From contig NZ_CP110012.1 of the NCBI RefSeq assembly GCF_025947365.1, positions 2,356,001 through 2,420,000 on the forward strand: 64,000 bases of DNA, written 5' to 3'. The translations under genes were made by a program, and so were the position numbers. The notes under the pieces were generated by a model that was not told where the DNA came from, did not search any database, and worked only from the letters and a program-made list of their open reading frames with translations. Source of the DNA: Flavobacterium sp. N502540. Lineage in GTDB: Bacteria; Bacteroidota; Bacteroidia; Flavobacteriales; Flavobacteriaceae. Positions 44,980 to 57,500 of this stretch are shown in pieces (positions within the stretch are counted from its first letter, which is position 1; each line of letters opens with the position of its first letter).

Positions 44980-44987
44980 TATCTTTG
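44980..44987 (+). promoter_or_regulatory. -7 element of the ruvB promoter
   Basis: TATCTTTG matches TAnnTTTG and ends only 4 bp before the ruvB ATG (44992), which would make the mRNA leaderless or nearly so. Confidence 0.55.
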
Positions 44988-44991
44988 TAAA

Positions 44992-46014
44992 ATGAATGAA
45001 AACTTAGATCCCACTACAAAAGGGTACAATCCGGAAGAATTAGATCTTGAAAAAAGATTGCGTCCACTGTCATTTGATGATTTTGCAGGACAAGATCAGG
45101 TTTTAGAGAACCTAAAGATTTTCGTTGCTGCCGCTAATCAGCGTGGTGAAGCACTTGATCACGCTCTTTTTCACGGACCTCCGGGATTGGGTAAAACTAC
45201 TTTGGCGAACATTCTGGCCAATGAGCTTGAAGTGGGGATCAAAATTACTTCAGGTCCTGTTTTGGACAAACCGGGAGATTTGGCAGGTTTATTGACCAAT
45301 CTTGACGAAAGAGACGTTTTATTCATTGATGAGATTCACCGTTTGAGTCCTATTGTCGAAGAGTATTTGTACTCGGCTATGGAGGATTTCAAAATCGATA
45401 TTATGATTGAATCCGGACCAAATGCCAGAACGGTACAAATCAATCTGAATCCTTTTACGCTGATAGGAGCTACAACGCGTTCCGGATTGTTGACAGCTCC
45501 GATGAGAGCTCGTTTTGGAATCTCATCCCGTTTACAATACTACACCACTGAACTTTTGACCACGATTGTTGAAAGAAGTTCTTCTATACTTAAAATGCCA
45601 ATTTCATTGGATGCCGCTATCGAAATAGCCGGCAGAAGCCGTGGAACACCTCGTATTGCCAATGCATTATTGCGAAGAGTTCGCGATTTTGCACAAATAA
45701 AAGGAAATGGAACCATCGACATCGAAATTGCACGTTATGCCTTAAAAGCATTAAATGTAGACGCGCATGGATTGGATGAAATGGATAATAAAATTTTACT
45801 GACCATTATTAATAAATTCAAAGGTGGCCCCGTAGGACTTTCGACTTTGGCAACTGCTGTATCAGAAAGCAGTGAAACCATTGAAGAAGTTTACGAACCC
45901 TTTTTGATTCAGGAAGGTTTTATTATGCGTACACCACGTGGACGTGAGGTTACGGATAAGGCCTATAAACATTTAGGAAAAATAAACACCAACATTCAGG
46001 GCGGATTGTTTTAA
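44992..46014 (+). CDS. ruvB: Holliday junction branch migration ATPase RuvB
   Basis: 340 residues. Starts with a conserved acidic lead, then '[19 protein letters not shown]', Walker A '[11 protein letters not shown]', Walker B '[10 protein letters not shown]', '[21 protein letters not shown]' (sensor and arginine finger) and the C-terminal winged helix '[25 protein letters not shown]'. It drives branch migration with RuvA, which is not in this window. Followed 11 bp later by the P450 gene. Confidence 0.97.
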   Translation: MNENLDPTTKGYNPEELDLEKRLRPLSFDDFAGQDQVLENLKIFVAAANQRGEALDHALFHGPPGLGKTTLANILANELEVGIKITSGPVLDKPGDLAGLLTNLDERDVLFIDEIHRLSPIVEEYLYSAMEDFKIDIMIESGPNARTVQINLNPFTLIGATTRSGLLTAPMRARFGISSRLQYYTTELLTTIVERSSSILKMPISLDAAIEIAGRSRGTPRIANALLRRVRDFAQIKGNGTIDIEIARYALKALNVDAHGLDEMDNKILLTIINKFKGGPVGLSTLATAVSESSETIEEVYEPFLIQEGFIMRTPRGREVTDKAYKHLGKINTNIQGGLF

Positions 46015-46025
46015 TCCTGTTAAGC

Positions 46026-47372
46026 ATGTCTGAAAATAAAAAATACAAGTACCCGAACAAGCTTTCGATCGTAAGGTTCTTTTTAGATGCCGAAGGAGTG
46101 CGCAGAAACCCTATTCCTTATCATAAAAGATATTTTGATCAGTTTGGGGATTCTTTTTCGCTTCAGATAGGACGTTCGAAACACTTGATTTTATCGCGTG
46201 ATAATGAGATTGCCCAGCATATTTTACAGAAAAATCAAAGGAACTATCACAAATCTAAATTTCAGTCCGTTTATCTTTCAAAATACTTGGGAAAAGGACT
46301 TTTGACCGTTGACGGTGATTTTTGGCTGAAACAAAGACGACTCATTCAGCCCGCGTTTCATAAACAGAAAATGAATCAGCTGGTTGAGAATATGAATGAG
46401 ACAATCGTTTCAGAATTAAAGGAATTGGAGGAAGAAAAGTGCATTGATCTCTTTCCGGTTATGAGTCAGCTTGCATTTAATGTAGTGGCGAAATCACTGT
46501 TTCATCTTTCGATTTCGGAAGAGAAATTAAATCGGATCAAATACATCATCGAAGAAGTTCAGAATTTTTTGATCAAAGAAATTCGGCTTCCCCATAAAGC
46601 ATGGTGGTTTTCTGTGAGTGGTCAGGTGGCAAAACATTTGGAACTGGCCGAAGAGAACAACCGAATCATTCAGGAAATTATTGACGAGCGAACCACTTCG
46701 GGAGAGCCCGTAAACGATTTGCTTCAGCTGCTTTTAGAAACACGTTACGAAGATACCGGTGAAGGAATGTCGGTCAAACAACTGATCGATGAAATTAAAA
46801 TTCTTTTTATTGCCGGACATGAAACCAGTGCCAATGCCTTAACTTTTACACTATACCTTTTGGGAAGAAATCCGGAGATACAGCAGAAAGTATTGGATGA
46901 AATTCTGGAAATCGAAGCACAAACAGAGAATGTAGTAGAACAATTGCAAAAGATGACCTATTTGAATGCCGTTATCAATGAAACGATGCGACTGTATCCG
47001 CCAGCCTGGATTACAGACCGGCAAAATGTTGAAGACGATACCATTGGATCGTATCATTTAAAAAAAGGAACATTAATTGGAGTTTCTTTTTATGAGTTGC
47101 ATCGAAATCCTAAATACTGGGAAAACCCCGAAGAGTTTATCCCGGAGCGTTTTCTTGGAGAACAAAAGAAACACTCGATGCAATATTTTTATCCTTTCGG
47201 AGCCGGACCAAGAATGTGTATCGGAGCCGGATTTGCGATCTATGAAATGTGCCTTACTGTGGCTCATATTGTGAAAAAATATGTAATTAAATCGGAGACT
47301 GATACGGTTCAATTCAATCCGTTAATTACTTTAAAACCTGTTGGAATAGAAGTTTTATTCTCTAAAAGATGA
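46026..47372 (+). CDS. Cytochrome P450
   Basis: 448 residues, soluble type. I-helix '[19 protein letters not shown]' (A/G-G-x-E-T), K-helix '[15 protein letters not shown]' (ExxR), and the haem loop '[20 protein letters not shown]' with the ligand Cys. The sequence is closest in style to the fatty-acid/CYP4-like bacterial group ('[20 protein letters not shown]'), but the substrate is unknown. The stop overlaps the queG start by 4 bp (ATGA). No ferredoxin or reductase gene is nearby, so redox partners must be elsewhere. Confidence 0.94.
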   Translation: MSENKKYKYPNKLSIVRFFLDAEGVRRNPIPYHKRYFDQFGDSFSLQIGRSKHLILSRDNEIAQHILQKNQRNYHKSKFQSVYLSKYLGKGLLTVDGDFWLKQRRLIQPAFHKQKMNQLVENMNETIVSELKELEEEKCIDLFPVMSQLAFNVVAKSLFHLSISEEKLNRIKYIIEEVQNFLIKEIRLPHKAWWFSVSGQVAKHLELAEENNRIIQEIIDERTTSGEPVNDLLQLLLETRYEDTGEGMSVKQLIDEIKILFIAGHETSANALTFTLYLLGRNPEIQQKVLDEILEIEAQTENVVEQLQKMTYLNAVINETMRLYPPAWITDRQNVEDDTIGSYHLKKGTLIGVSFYELHRNPKYWENPEEFIPERFLGEQKKHSMQYFYPFGAGPRMCIGAGFAIYEMCLTVAHIVKKYVIKSETDTVQFNPLITLKPVGIEVLFSKR

Positions 47373-48295
47373 CAATCAATTCTAAAGAGACCTATTCAAA
47401 ATTTATAAAAGCTGAAGCCAAGAGGCTTGGTTTTCTTTCTTGTGGAATATCCAAAGCAGGATTTCTGGAAGAGGAGGCGCCGCGTCTTGAAAAATGGTTA
47501 AACAACAACCATCATGGGCAGATGGGGTATATGGAGAACTATTTTGACAAACGTCTGGATCCTACTTTATTAGTAGATGATGCCAAGAGTGTAGTGTCGC
47601 TTTTACTAAATTATTACCCAACAGAAACCCAGACCGACGAAAGTTTTAAAATTTCGAAATATGCCTACGGTCAGGATTATCATTTTGTGATTAAAGAAAA
47701 ATTAAAAGAATTTTTACACTCGATTCAGGAAAATATAGGAGAAGTATCAGGCCGCGCTTTTGTAGATTCGGCACCCGTTTTAGATCGGGCCTGGGCAGCA
47801 AAAAGCGGACTGGGCTGGATTGGTAAAAGCGGTAACCTGCTAACTCAAAAAGTAGGATCCTTTTATTTCATAGCCGAACTTATTCTGGATTTAGATTTAG
47901 AGTACGACCATGCTACAACAGATCATTGCGGATCATGTACCGCCTGTATTGATGCCTGTCCCACACAGGCAATAGTGGCTCCTCACGTAGTCGACGGCAG
48001 TAAATGTATTTCGTATTACACGATCGAACTCAAAGAAAACATACCTCATGAAATGAAGGGAAAGTTTGATGAATGGATGTTTGGCTGTGATACCTGTCAG
48101 GATGTTTGTCCGTGGAATCGGTTCTCAAAGCCGCATTCCGAACCTTTATTCAATCCTAATCCGGAACTACTTTCCTTTTCTAAAAAGGATTGGATCGAAA
48201 TTACCGAGGAAACTTTTCGGTTAGTTTTTAAAAATTCCCCTATCAAAAGAACCAAATTTGATGGCTTAAAACGCAATATTCTCTTTCTTGAATAA
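47369..48295 (+). CDS. queG: Epoxyqueuosine reductase QueG
   Basis: 308 residues. The N-terminal cobalamin-binding part has '[24 protein letters not shown]' and '[31 protein letters not shown]' (catalytic Asp in VDSAPV). Two [4Fe-4S] motifs follow: '[16 protein letters not shown]' and '[13 protein letters not shown]', with an extra Cys in 'SKCISYY'. It performs the last step of queuosine formation in tRNA. It is shorter than E. coli QueG because the C-terminal HEAT-like repeats are absent, a known short form. It overlaps the P450 gene by 4 bp. Confidence 0.95.
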   Translation: MTINSKETYSKFIKAEAKRLGFLSCGISKAGFLEEEAPRLEKWLNNNHHGQMGYMENYFDKRLDPTLLVDDAKSVVSLLLNYYPTETQTDESFKISKYAYGQDYHFVIKEKLKEFLHSIQENIGEVSGRAFVDSAPVLDRAWAAKSGLGWIGKSGNLLTQKVGSFYFIAELILDLDLEYDHATTDHCGSCTACIDACPTQAIVAPHVVDGSKCISYYTIELKENIPHEMKGKFDEWMFGCDTCQDVCPWNRFSKPHSEPLFNPNPELLSFSKKDWIEITEETFRLVFKNSPIKRTKFDGLKRNILFLE

Positions 48296-48476
48296 AACTA
48301 AAAACAGGATGTAGTTTGTCTTGTTTTTTTGGTTTTTTAATGATTTTAGGAGCTCTAATTTAATTTTTTCATACAAATAAAATCTTTCGACAAGTGTAAT
48401 TTGCTGATAATCAGTTAGTTGTGTTTTTTAATTGCTTTTGCTTTGTAACTGCTTAATAATCAGTGTATTTATTGAC

Positions 48477-48503
48477 TTGATAAGCTTTTTTTTATTAAAT
48501 TTG
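48477..48503 (+). promoter_or_regulatory. Promoter of the giant adhesin gene
   Basis: TTG at 48477-48479, 16-bp spacer, TAAATTTG at 48496-48503. The leader to ATG 48566 is about 55 nt. The position of this box also argues against the in-frame GTG at 48503 as a start. Confidence 0.65.
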
Positions 48504-48565
48504 TGTTAAGCCGCCCCAACGTTTTTACTGTTATTTCTTTGTTTTTAATTCAAAAATTTAAATTT

Positions 48566-51500
48566 ATGAAATTAAATTACTCTGATAAATTACATAAAGG
48601 ACTAAATAAAACGCTTTTCTTTTTTTTATTTGTACTTCCCGTTTATACTTTTTCGCAGAATTGTACTGTAAATGCAAATGCAGACAGAACAATTTGTCCG
48701 GGTGGAGCAACATCTTTACCACCAGATCAGTTTTATTTACTGGGGACAGCCAATACGGCACCGGGGACTAATTTTATGGATGCTCCGAAATGGAGTCAGA
48801 TAGGAGGACCAGCGTTACAAATCGATGATCCGAATGCATTGCAGACCTTAATTAAGGGAGCGGTTCCCGGAAATAGTTATACTTTTAGATTAACGGCTAA
48901 ATGTGGTGACGATTCAACCATATTTGATGATGTTGTGGTGACGGTTTCGCCACTTACAAATGCAAATGCAGGGTCGGATCAAACCTATTGTCAGGGGACA
49001 TATCCACTTAACGGAAACGCAGTAGGAGGAACAGAAACAGGAACCTGGAGTATTGTAGGAAATAATAGTGCCGGAGTTACAATTAACAATCCAAATTCTC
49101 CCACTAGTACTATTACCGTTTCCGGAAATAGCTCCGGTTCGACTACGCTAAGATGGACCATAACAAATGCATCCTGTACTTCAACGGATGATGTAGTTAT
49201 TTCAAGCTTGGGCGGAAGAATGCCTGTTACTGCAGGATCTGACATCACGCTTTCAAACTGTTATTCTGCTACTCAGACCGTTACTCTTAATGGGAGTTTT
49301 GGCGGAAATACACCGGGACAGCAGCAAGGTACCTGGACAGTTGTTTCAGGACCAAGTATTCCAACTTTTACGAATGCCAATCAAAACAATACAACCGTAA
49401 CAGGCCTGCTTGAAGGCACCTATGTTTTTAGATGGACTGTTGCCGGAACCTGTGCCAATGGAGTGGATGAAGTAACGGTAGTAGTTCCGCCGCCAACAGC
49501 CGATGTTACTAATGTTAGTGGTTCTACAGCTTTTTTTTGTGACGGACGAACCTCAACAATCCTTCAGGGAACAATACCAAGATACGTAAATGAAAGTGTG
49601 CAGTGGACACAAACCGGAGGCCCAACAGCAGTAATTCAAAATCCGACTTCTCCGGCCACAGCAGTATCAGGAATGACCACATTAGGAACCTATACTTTTT
49701 TGTACACCCTGACGAACAGCGTAACAAATTGTGTGACGACGGCTAATTATGTGGTAGTCTTAGAAGATATAATATCCATTTCAGGAGGTCCGGATCAGGT
49801 TCTGGGCTGTAATGATTCTGAAGCTATAATTCCGGTAACTTTTACAGGTAATGGGCAAATGAGCTGGCAGATCGTATCAGGACCAAGTATCAACCCCATT
49901 CTGAATCCGCCCTATCCTTCGTTCCCGACATCTCCGGTGAATTTTTCAGGAAACAGTCTTACAATTAGTCAATTGACTTTTTCAGGAACTTACGTTGTTC
50001 GGTTAATTAAGGCGCCAAATCAGGGGAGTCAGTGCGAAACCGTTTATGATAATGTGACATTGGTGGTATCTGCAACTCCTACCACCTCGAGTGCGGGAAC
50101 GATGCAGATAGTACCTTGTAATTCAACTTCCGGAACATTGGCGGGAAATCTGGTCGTTCGGGGGAAAGGAAAATGGTCACAGATTTCAGGGCCCAGTACT
50201 GTCACCTTTTCTGATGTCAATAGCCCCACTACAACAGTATCTCCCTTAATTAACGGGGCATATAAATTTAGATGGACCATTTCCGGTGGAGAAGCCTGTG
50301 AAGTATCTCAAAGTACTTCTGAGGTTTTGGTATCCAGTGTCGCCCCTACAGATGCTAATGCGGGACCTGATCAGGCTGTTTGTTTCGGTGCAAAAGTTCA
50401 ATTACAGGGAAATGCCATACAGAACAGCGAAAATGGTACCTGGACAGTTTCTCCCAGTGCCGGTGTCATTATTAGCGATCCGGGTGATCCAAATACCAAA
50501 GTAAGCGGATTGGCTGCCAATACAACTTATACTTTTACCTGGACTATTGCAAACGGCTGCGGTACGTCGGCAGATACAGTTGATGTTGTTACCAATGGTA
50601 CAGAAGGAGCGGATGCCGATGCAGGAGCTGCTCAATGTTTTCCGACAGGTACCAGCACGATTACCTTAAACGGAAATGATCCTACTCCCGGAACTGGTCT
50701 TTGGACTCAGACAGCGGGAACATCGGTAACCATTACAAATCCAACGCAATATAATACTACGGTAACAGGATTAAGTGACGGAGATTATACTTTCAAGTGG
50801 ACCGTTAGTAATGTGGGCTGTGCTGATGGCGAAGATAGTGTAGGTATAACTATAGCACCCGATATTACTGTAGCTCAGGCAGGTCCTGGTCAAAGACTAT
50901 GTGCCAATAATACAACAGTAACGGGAAATGCACCAGCTTCCGGAGAAAGCGGCCTATGGGAATTGGTTAGTGGAGGAGACGGACCTGTTATTACAAATCC
51001 GACTAGTCCCACTACTACAATCACGGGACTAACTCCAGGTTCATGGGTGTTCAAATGGACCATTTCACGAGGATTCTGTGCGAGTACATCAGATACCGTA
51101 CAGCTTAATGTTGACGAAGGTCCTTCACCGGCAATCGCAGGAGCAGATCAAACGGTTTGTAATCAAAATTCGGTTACTCTCGGAGCAACTCCTCCGGTGA
51201 TTGGCAATGGAATATGGTCGTTGGTCAGCGGACCAAATTCACCTGTATTTTCAGATGCAAGAGCTGCCAATTCAACTTTATCCGGACTTATAACGGGAGA
51301 ATATATTTTAGAATGGAGCACTTCTACAGGAATAAATTGTCCGACAAATCAAGATCAGATGACTGTAAAAGTAACGGAAGTTGCTGCTGCGGGGTCTGAT
51401 TATGCCACCTGCTTAGAGGGACCATTATATTTAACGGGTAATCCCAACAGTACAGGAACCTGGTCCTATGTTTCCGGAGGAGCAGGAGCGCCAATCATTA

Positions 51501-54500
51501 CAACAACCAGTAACAATAGCGCAGCGGTAACCAATTTAATACCGGGTGTTTACGTGTTTCGATATACTATTGCGGCACAAGGCCTTTGTCCTGAAACGTC
51601 AGATGATATTCAGGTAACGGTAAACGGTCAGATTACAACACCTCCAAATGCGGGGCCTAATCAGGAATTTTGCGATGTAGGTGCAGGGGGATTTCAGCTG
51701 GCAGCTTCGACACCTGATCCCGGAACAACAGGAAAATGGACGGTATTATTCGGCCCGGGAACAGGATCTTTTGTAAATGATACCGATCCTAATACGATGT
51801 TTATAAATCCGGGTTATGGCTTTTATGTGTTTAACTGGACGGTTAGTTCAGGAACCTGTAGTGAGTCGGATCAAATTAGGATTGAGAATTCAGAACCGCC
51901 TTCACCGGCAATTGCGGGTGGTGATCAAAGTATTTGCGGATCTGTGACAGATTTAACGGCAATTCCACCACTGGCAGGAGTGGGAAAATGGGCTCAGGTT
52001 TCCGGACCAACTACAGCGGTATTTAGTTCAGATATTATGCCTACTACAACGGTTAGCAATCTGACACAAACAGGAGGGGTATATATTTTTAGCTGGACCG
52101 TTAGCAATGGAGCACTTTGTCCGTCTACAACAGATTCGGTTCAAATTACGGTGACTGCAGATTTAACAGTTCCTAATGCCGGACCTGATCAGACGATTTG
52201 TGAATCTGATAGTGCAACTTTAGCTGCCAATGTCATTACTGTTGGAATGGGACAATGGTCAAAAACCAGTGGACCGGCAGGAGTTTTTTCTGATGCTTCG
52301 AGTCCGACTTCTACATTTACACCAAGTACTTCGGGAACTTATGTTTTGAGATGGACGGCCACAAATCTGAGCTGTCAATTTTTTGATGAGATGACTTTAA
52401 CGGTTAACCCTCTGCCATCCACTTCAAATGCAGGAACTCCAATTAGTATCTGTGAATTTCAAACACTTACTCTGGCAGCAAATACACCAATAATTGGAAC
52501 GGGTTTATGGACACAAGTTTCAGGGCCGGTAACAGTAGGTTTTACAGATGCCACTTCGCCAACAACAACTGTTCTGGGAACACAGGCAGGTAATTATGTT
52601 TTTAGATGGACGATTACAAGTGGAGTTTGTGCATCAAGTTCCAGTACTGTTTCGGTAACCGTAAATGCATTGCCGCCTTTAGCAAATGCAGGAGCCGATC
52701 AGACGATTTGTAATACGGGAACCGCAACCTTAAATGGAAACAATCCGATAACGGGAACAGGTGTCTGGACTTTTGTAACGAATCCCGGAGGTACGGCAGT
52801 AATCACCAATGCCAATGCTTTTAATACTACGGTAACGAATATATCAGTAGGGACAACTCGATTAAAATGGACAATTAGTAATGGTTCTTGTAATTCGTAT
52901 GCAGATGAAGTCAATATAATACGACCTTCTGACTTAGCCCTTGCGGCATTAACAAGTGACACTACCATTTGCGAGGGAGGTACCACAACTTTTACGGCTA
53001 GCCCAACCGGAAGCATAACTCCTTATACCTATCAATGGCAAACTTCTGCCAATGGCGTAACGGGCTGGGCCAATATTTCAGGACAAACGAATGCTTCTTT
53101 TTCCACTAATAATGCTTTAACAAGTGGAGATTATTATTATCGAGTAATTGTTTCGAGTACTTGTACACAGGTTACGAGTAATGTGGCAAAGCTCACGATT
53201 ATTGCAGACCCTGTTGTCTCCATTCAGCCCATAGGAAGTACAATTTGTTCAGGGAACACCCATACGATGACGGTCACTGCGACAACTACCAATACAGCTG
53301 CAGGAACGATTGCGTATCAATGGCAAAGTTCGGTGAATGGAACTTCGGGCTGGACTAATGTTTCAGGAGGAAGCGGAGCCAATACTGCAACTTATACTAC
53401 AGCAGCCTTAACATCGAATTTGTATTTTAGAGCACAAATTACACAATCGGGAAGTGGCTGTGAAACCTTCTCAAATGCGGCATTGGTTAATGTTGCACGA
53501 ATTACAACACAACCGGCCACTCCGGCAGCTATTTGCGTAGGCGGAATTGTAAGCATTACTATTGCTGCAACTTTAGACGGAGGAGCAGGAGCATTAAGTT
53601 ATCAATGGCAAAGTAATTCAGGTGCAGGTTTTGTAAATGAAACCAATGGGACGGCAACAACCGCTAATTTTACGTCTGATGCTTTAAATGTTACCACTCA
53701 GTTCAGATGTCTGATAACTTCATCAACAACCAATTGTGTATTGACTTCAAATACGGTTACAGCCACTGTAGTCGCTGATCCTGCCATATCAGTTCCGCCA
53801 ACAGGAGGAATTGTCTGCTCAGGCGGAGCATTTACCTTATCGGTTACAGGAACAGGCGGAACTCCATCTTTAAATTATCAATGGTACAGCAGTTCGGATA
53901 ATATAAGTTTTGCGCAAATATCCGGTGCGACTTCCAGTACTTATACCACTCCGGCATTAACACAGGATACTTATTATCGTGTAGATGTTTCGGCTACCGG
54001 AAACGGTTGTGGTCTGGTATCTTCCAATAGTGTATTAGTAGATGTAATTCCTGATCCGGTTGTAAACCAGCAGCCTGTTGGAAATACAATCTGTTCCGGT
54101 GCGACACATACCATGACAGTTGCAGCTTCGGGAGATCCTTTGGGAGGAGCTTTGCTTTATCAATGGGAAAGATCGGCAAACGGTACAACAGGCTGGGCCA
54201 ATACAACAGGAGGAAGCGGTGCCACAACAGCCTCTTACACCACCGGAGCATTAACTTCTACTTTTTATTACAGAGTCAGAGTGACACAAACGCCTAATGG
54301 CTGCGAAGTTTATTCGAATGCAGTACCGGTATTTGTGGCAACAATCACGACTCAGCCAGCCACTCCGGCAGCTATTTGCGTGGGAGGAATTGTAAGCATC
54401 AGTATTTCGGCTTCATTAAACGGAGGCACAGGATCACTTAGTTATCAATGGCAAAGTAATTCGGGTTCAGGTTTTGTGAATGAAACCAACACAACGGCAA

Positions 54501-57500
54501 CTACAGCTAATTTTACTTCAGATGTATTGAATGCTACAACCCAATTCAGATGTTTAGTGACCTCATCGACAACCAATTGTATCTTAACCTCCAATACCGT
54601 TACGGCAACAGTGGTTCCGGATCCGTCCATTACCGTTCAGCCAGCAGGAGCGACAATTTGTTCGGGAGGAAATCATACTTTATCGGTAACAGGAGCAAAT
54701 GGAACTCCGGCCTTAACTTATCAATGGTATAGCAGTACAAACAATGCTACTTTTACAGCCATAGGCGGGGCAACGGCAGCAACTTATGCAACTCCTGCTT
54801 TAACACAGACGACTTATTATAAAGTAGATGTTTCGGCCAGCGGAAGCGGATGTAATACCATTACTTCAAACGTAGCGACCGTGACCGTTTTGTCGGCCAT
54901 TACAATAGTGACACAGCCGGTATTTAAAACAAACATCTGCAGTGGTTCAAACGCAACTTTAAATGTAGTAGTGGCAGGAGGTTCCGGAAATTATGCGTAC
55001 CAATGGAAAAGCTCTGCTGCTTTAGCGGGTCCCTTTACTGATATTTCGGGTGCAAATTCGGCATCTTATACGACTCCAAACTTAACAGTGACTACTTTTT
55101 ATCAGGTAGCCATTTCTGATCCTACTCAGGGATGTATACCAATTTTATCGAGTATTGCCTCAGTAATTATTCCAAGTATTACGACTCAGCCTGTTAATCC
55201 GAATACCGTTTGTGTGGGAGGAACAGTATTGATGTCAACAGCGGCTTCTGCTAACAATGGGTCGGCTTCGTTTACCTATCAATGGCAGCGTTCTCCTGAC
55301 GGGGTTAATGGCTGGGCTGATATTACCGGAGAGATCAGGGCGCAAAATCCGAATTATTTGACAGGACCGCTTTCTGTTACAACTTATTATCGTTGTGTAA
55401 TCACTTCGTCAAATCCAAACTGTACTCTTATTACCAATGTTGTAGTAGCAAATGTTATTCCGGATCCAACGATAGCAGTACAGCCTGTGGGAGGAAACAT
55501 TTGTGAAGGAGGTGTATTTACAATGACATCCAGTGCACAAAATGGTTCCGGAAACTTTACCTATCAGTGGCAAAAATCCTTGGATGGAACAACAGGGTGG
55601 GCAAACGTAACGGATGGTTCGGGAGCTAATACAACAACTTATACGACCGGTTTTGTAAATGCAGATGCGTATTACAGATTGCATGTGACGGATTCTGGTG
55701 TTGGATGTGGAACAATAAATTCTAATCCGGCGAAAGTAGATGTTTTTGAGATTCCAATAATTACTACACAACCAAAAGATGGGGAAGCCTGTATTAATGA
55801 GACTCATACTTTCACCGTTGTGGCAACAGGAAATATTTCCGGAAGCCCAATATTGTATCAATGGCAAAGTGCTGCTGCTCTGGCAGGGCCTTATACAGAC
55901 GTAACAGCTGGAGTTGGCGGTACAACAGCTTCTTATACAACACCGGCTTATGCTACAGCAGGAAACCGATATTTCAGAGTGAACATTTCTCAGGCAGAGT
56001 CCGGTTGCCGTACCCTTTCCAATCAGGTAACTTTAAAGGTTTTTGATTTGCCTGCGGCCCCGGTTGGTTCAGTAACAGAACAGCCTTCCTGTACCAGTGC
56101 TACAGGTACCATTAATATCACGAATCCGGATTTGGGTACGGGATATGAGTACAGCAGTAATGGAACAACCTTTCAGGCTAGCAACGTTTTTGCAGGTTTG
56201 CCTTCCGGAAATGTAACCATTTATGTCAGACGTGTAGGGCTGAATACTTGTATCTCATCCGGAACGACCTTTACTATTTCTAACAGAATTTGTGCAGTTT
56301 CAGAAAATTTTGCCTCCATATCAGGAGATACAGGAGGTAATACCGGAGCACAAACGATTTTAGACAGTGATACCCTAAACGGGGTCATTTTGAACCCTTC
56401 GTCAGTAAATGTTACGATCAACTCTATTTCCAGTTTCTTAACCTTTAATCCTGCGAACAATACTATTTCTGTAGCACCGGGAACTCCTCCGGGAGATTAT
56501 ACCTTAACTTATACGATATGTGAAATTGTAAATCCGGGAACTCCATCAGATCCTGCGAATTTTAAAAATTGTTCGACAGCAACAGAATCCATTAGTGTAA
56601 CTACTGCGGGAATTGATGCCCGAATCGATATAGTGAAATATCTGGTAAACGGATACACAGGAGCTAACAATGTCATTAATGCTTTAACCAATGACAGACT
56701 GGCCAGTGCACAGGCAACCTTGTCTAATGTAACCCTTTCGGTAGTAAATCCGGCACAGCCTATTAATTCGGCCATAACAACCGTTCCGTATCTGGATATC
56801 ACCACCGGAAATGTAAATGTACCGCCGGGGACCGTTAAAGGACTGTATGAAATTGAATATAGGATTTGCGAAATCGGAGCGCCTACCAATTGTGATACCG
56901 CAAGTATTCTGGTTCCGGTTGGAAATGCCGAAATTATTGCAAATGATGATCGAATAGAAAACATAAATGGCTATGTAGGACAGCTGAATGCTGGGAATGC
57001 CCTGACCAATGACACCTTAAACGGAGTACCGATAACAGGAGCAAATTTTGATGAAATAACAATTTCTCAAAATATTGCGGCGACACCTTTGTACCCTGGA
57101 GCTAATGTTCCGGTTTTTAGTGCGGCCACAGGAAGCATCAGCATTCCCGAAGGAACTCCGGCCGATACCTATTATATAACCTATACGATTTGTGAAAAAT
57201 TAAACCCGACAAATTGTGCAAACGGAAGCATTGCCATTGTGGTAGATGCCGCTCCGATAATTGCAAATGACGATCAGGTCAATAATATCAATGGTTATGA
57301 AGGTGGGGTAGATGTCATTAATGTGTACACCAATGCAGCCGGAGCTGATACTTTTAACGGTCAGATTATTAATATCAATTTGGCAGATGTATTGACTCCG
57401 TCAGTGCTAACTCCGGCACAGCCTAAAACTCCGGGAGCTCCGGTTCCGGAATTGGATGTTTCGACAGGTTTTGTGACTGTTCCGTCGGGAACTCCGGCAG

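Noticed and set aside
48503..48565. GTG start of the giant adhesin at 48503
   Set aside because: The codon begins on the last base of the -7 box TAAATTTG, so it would be at or upstream of the transcript start; ATG 48566 gives a normal signal peptide.
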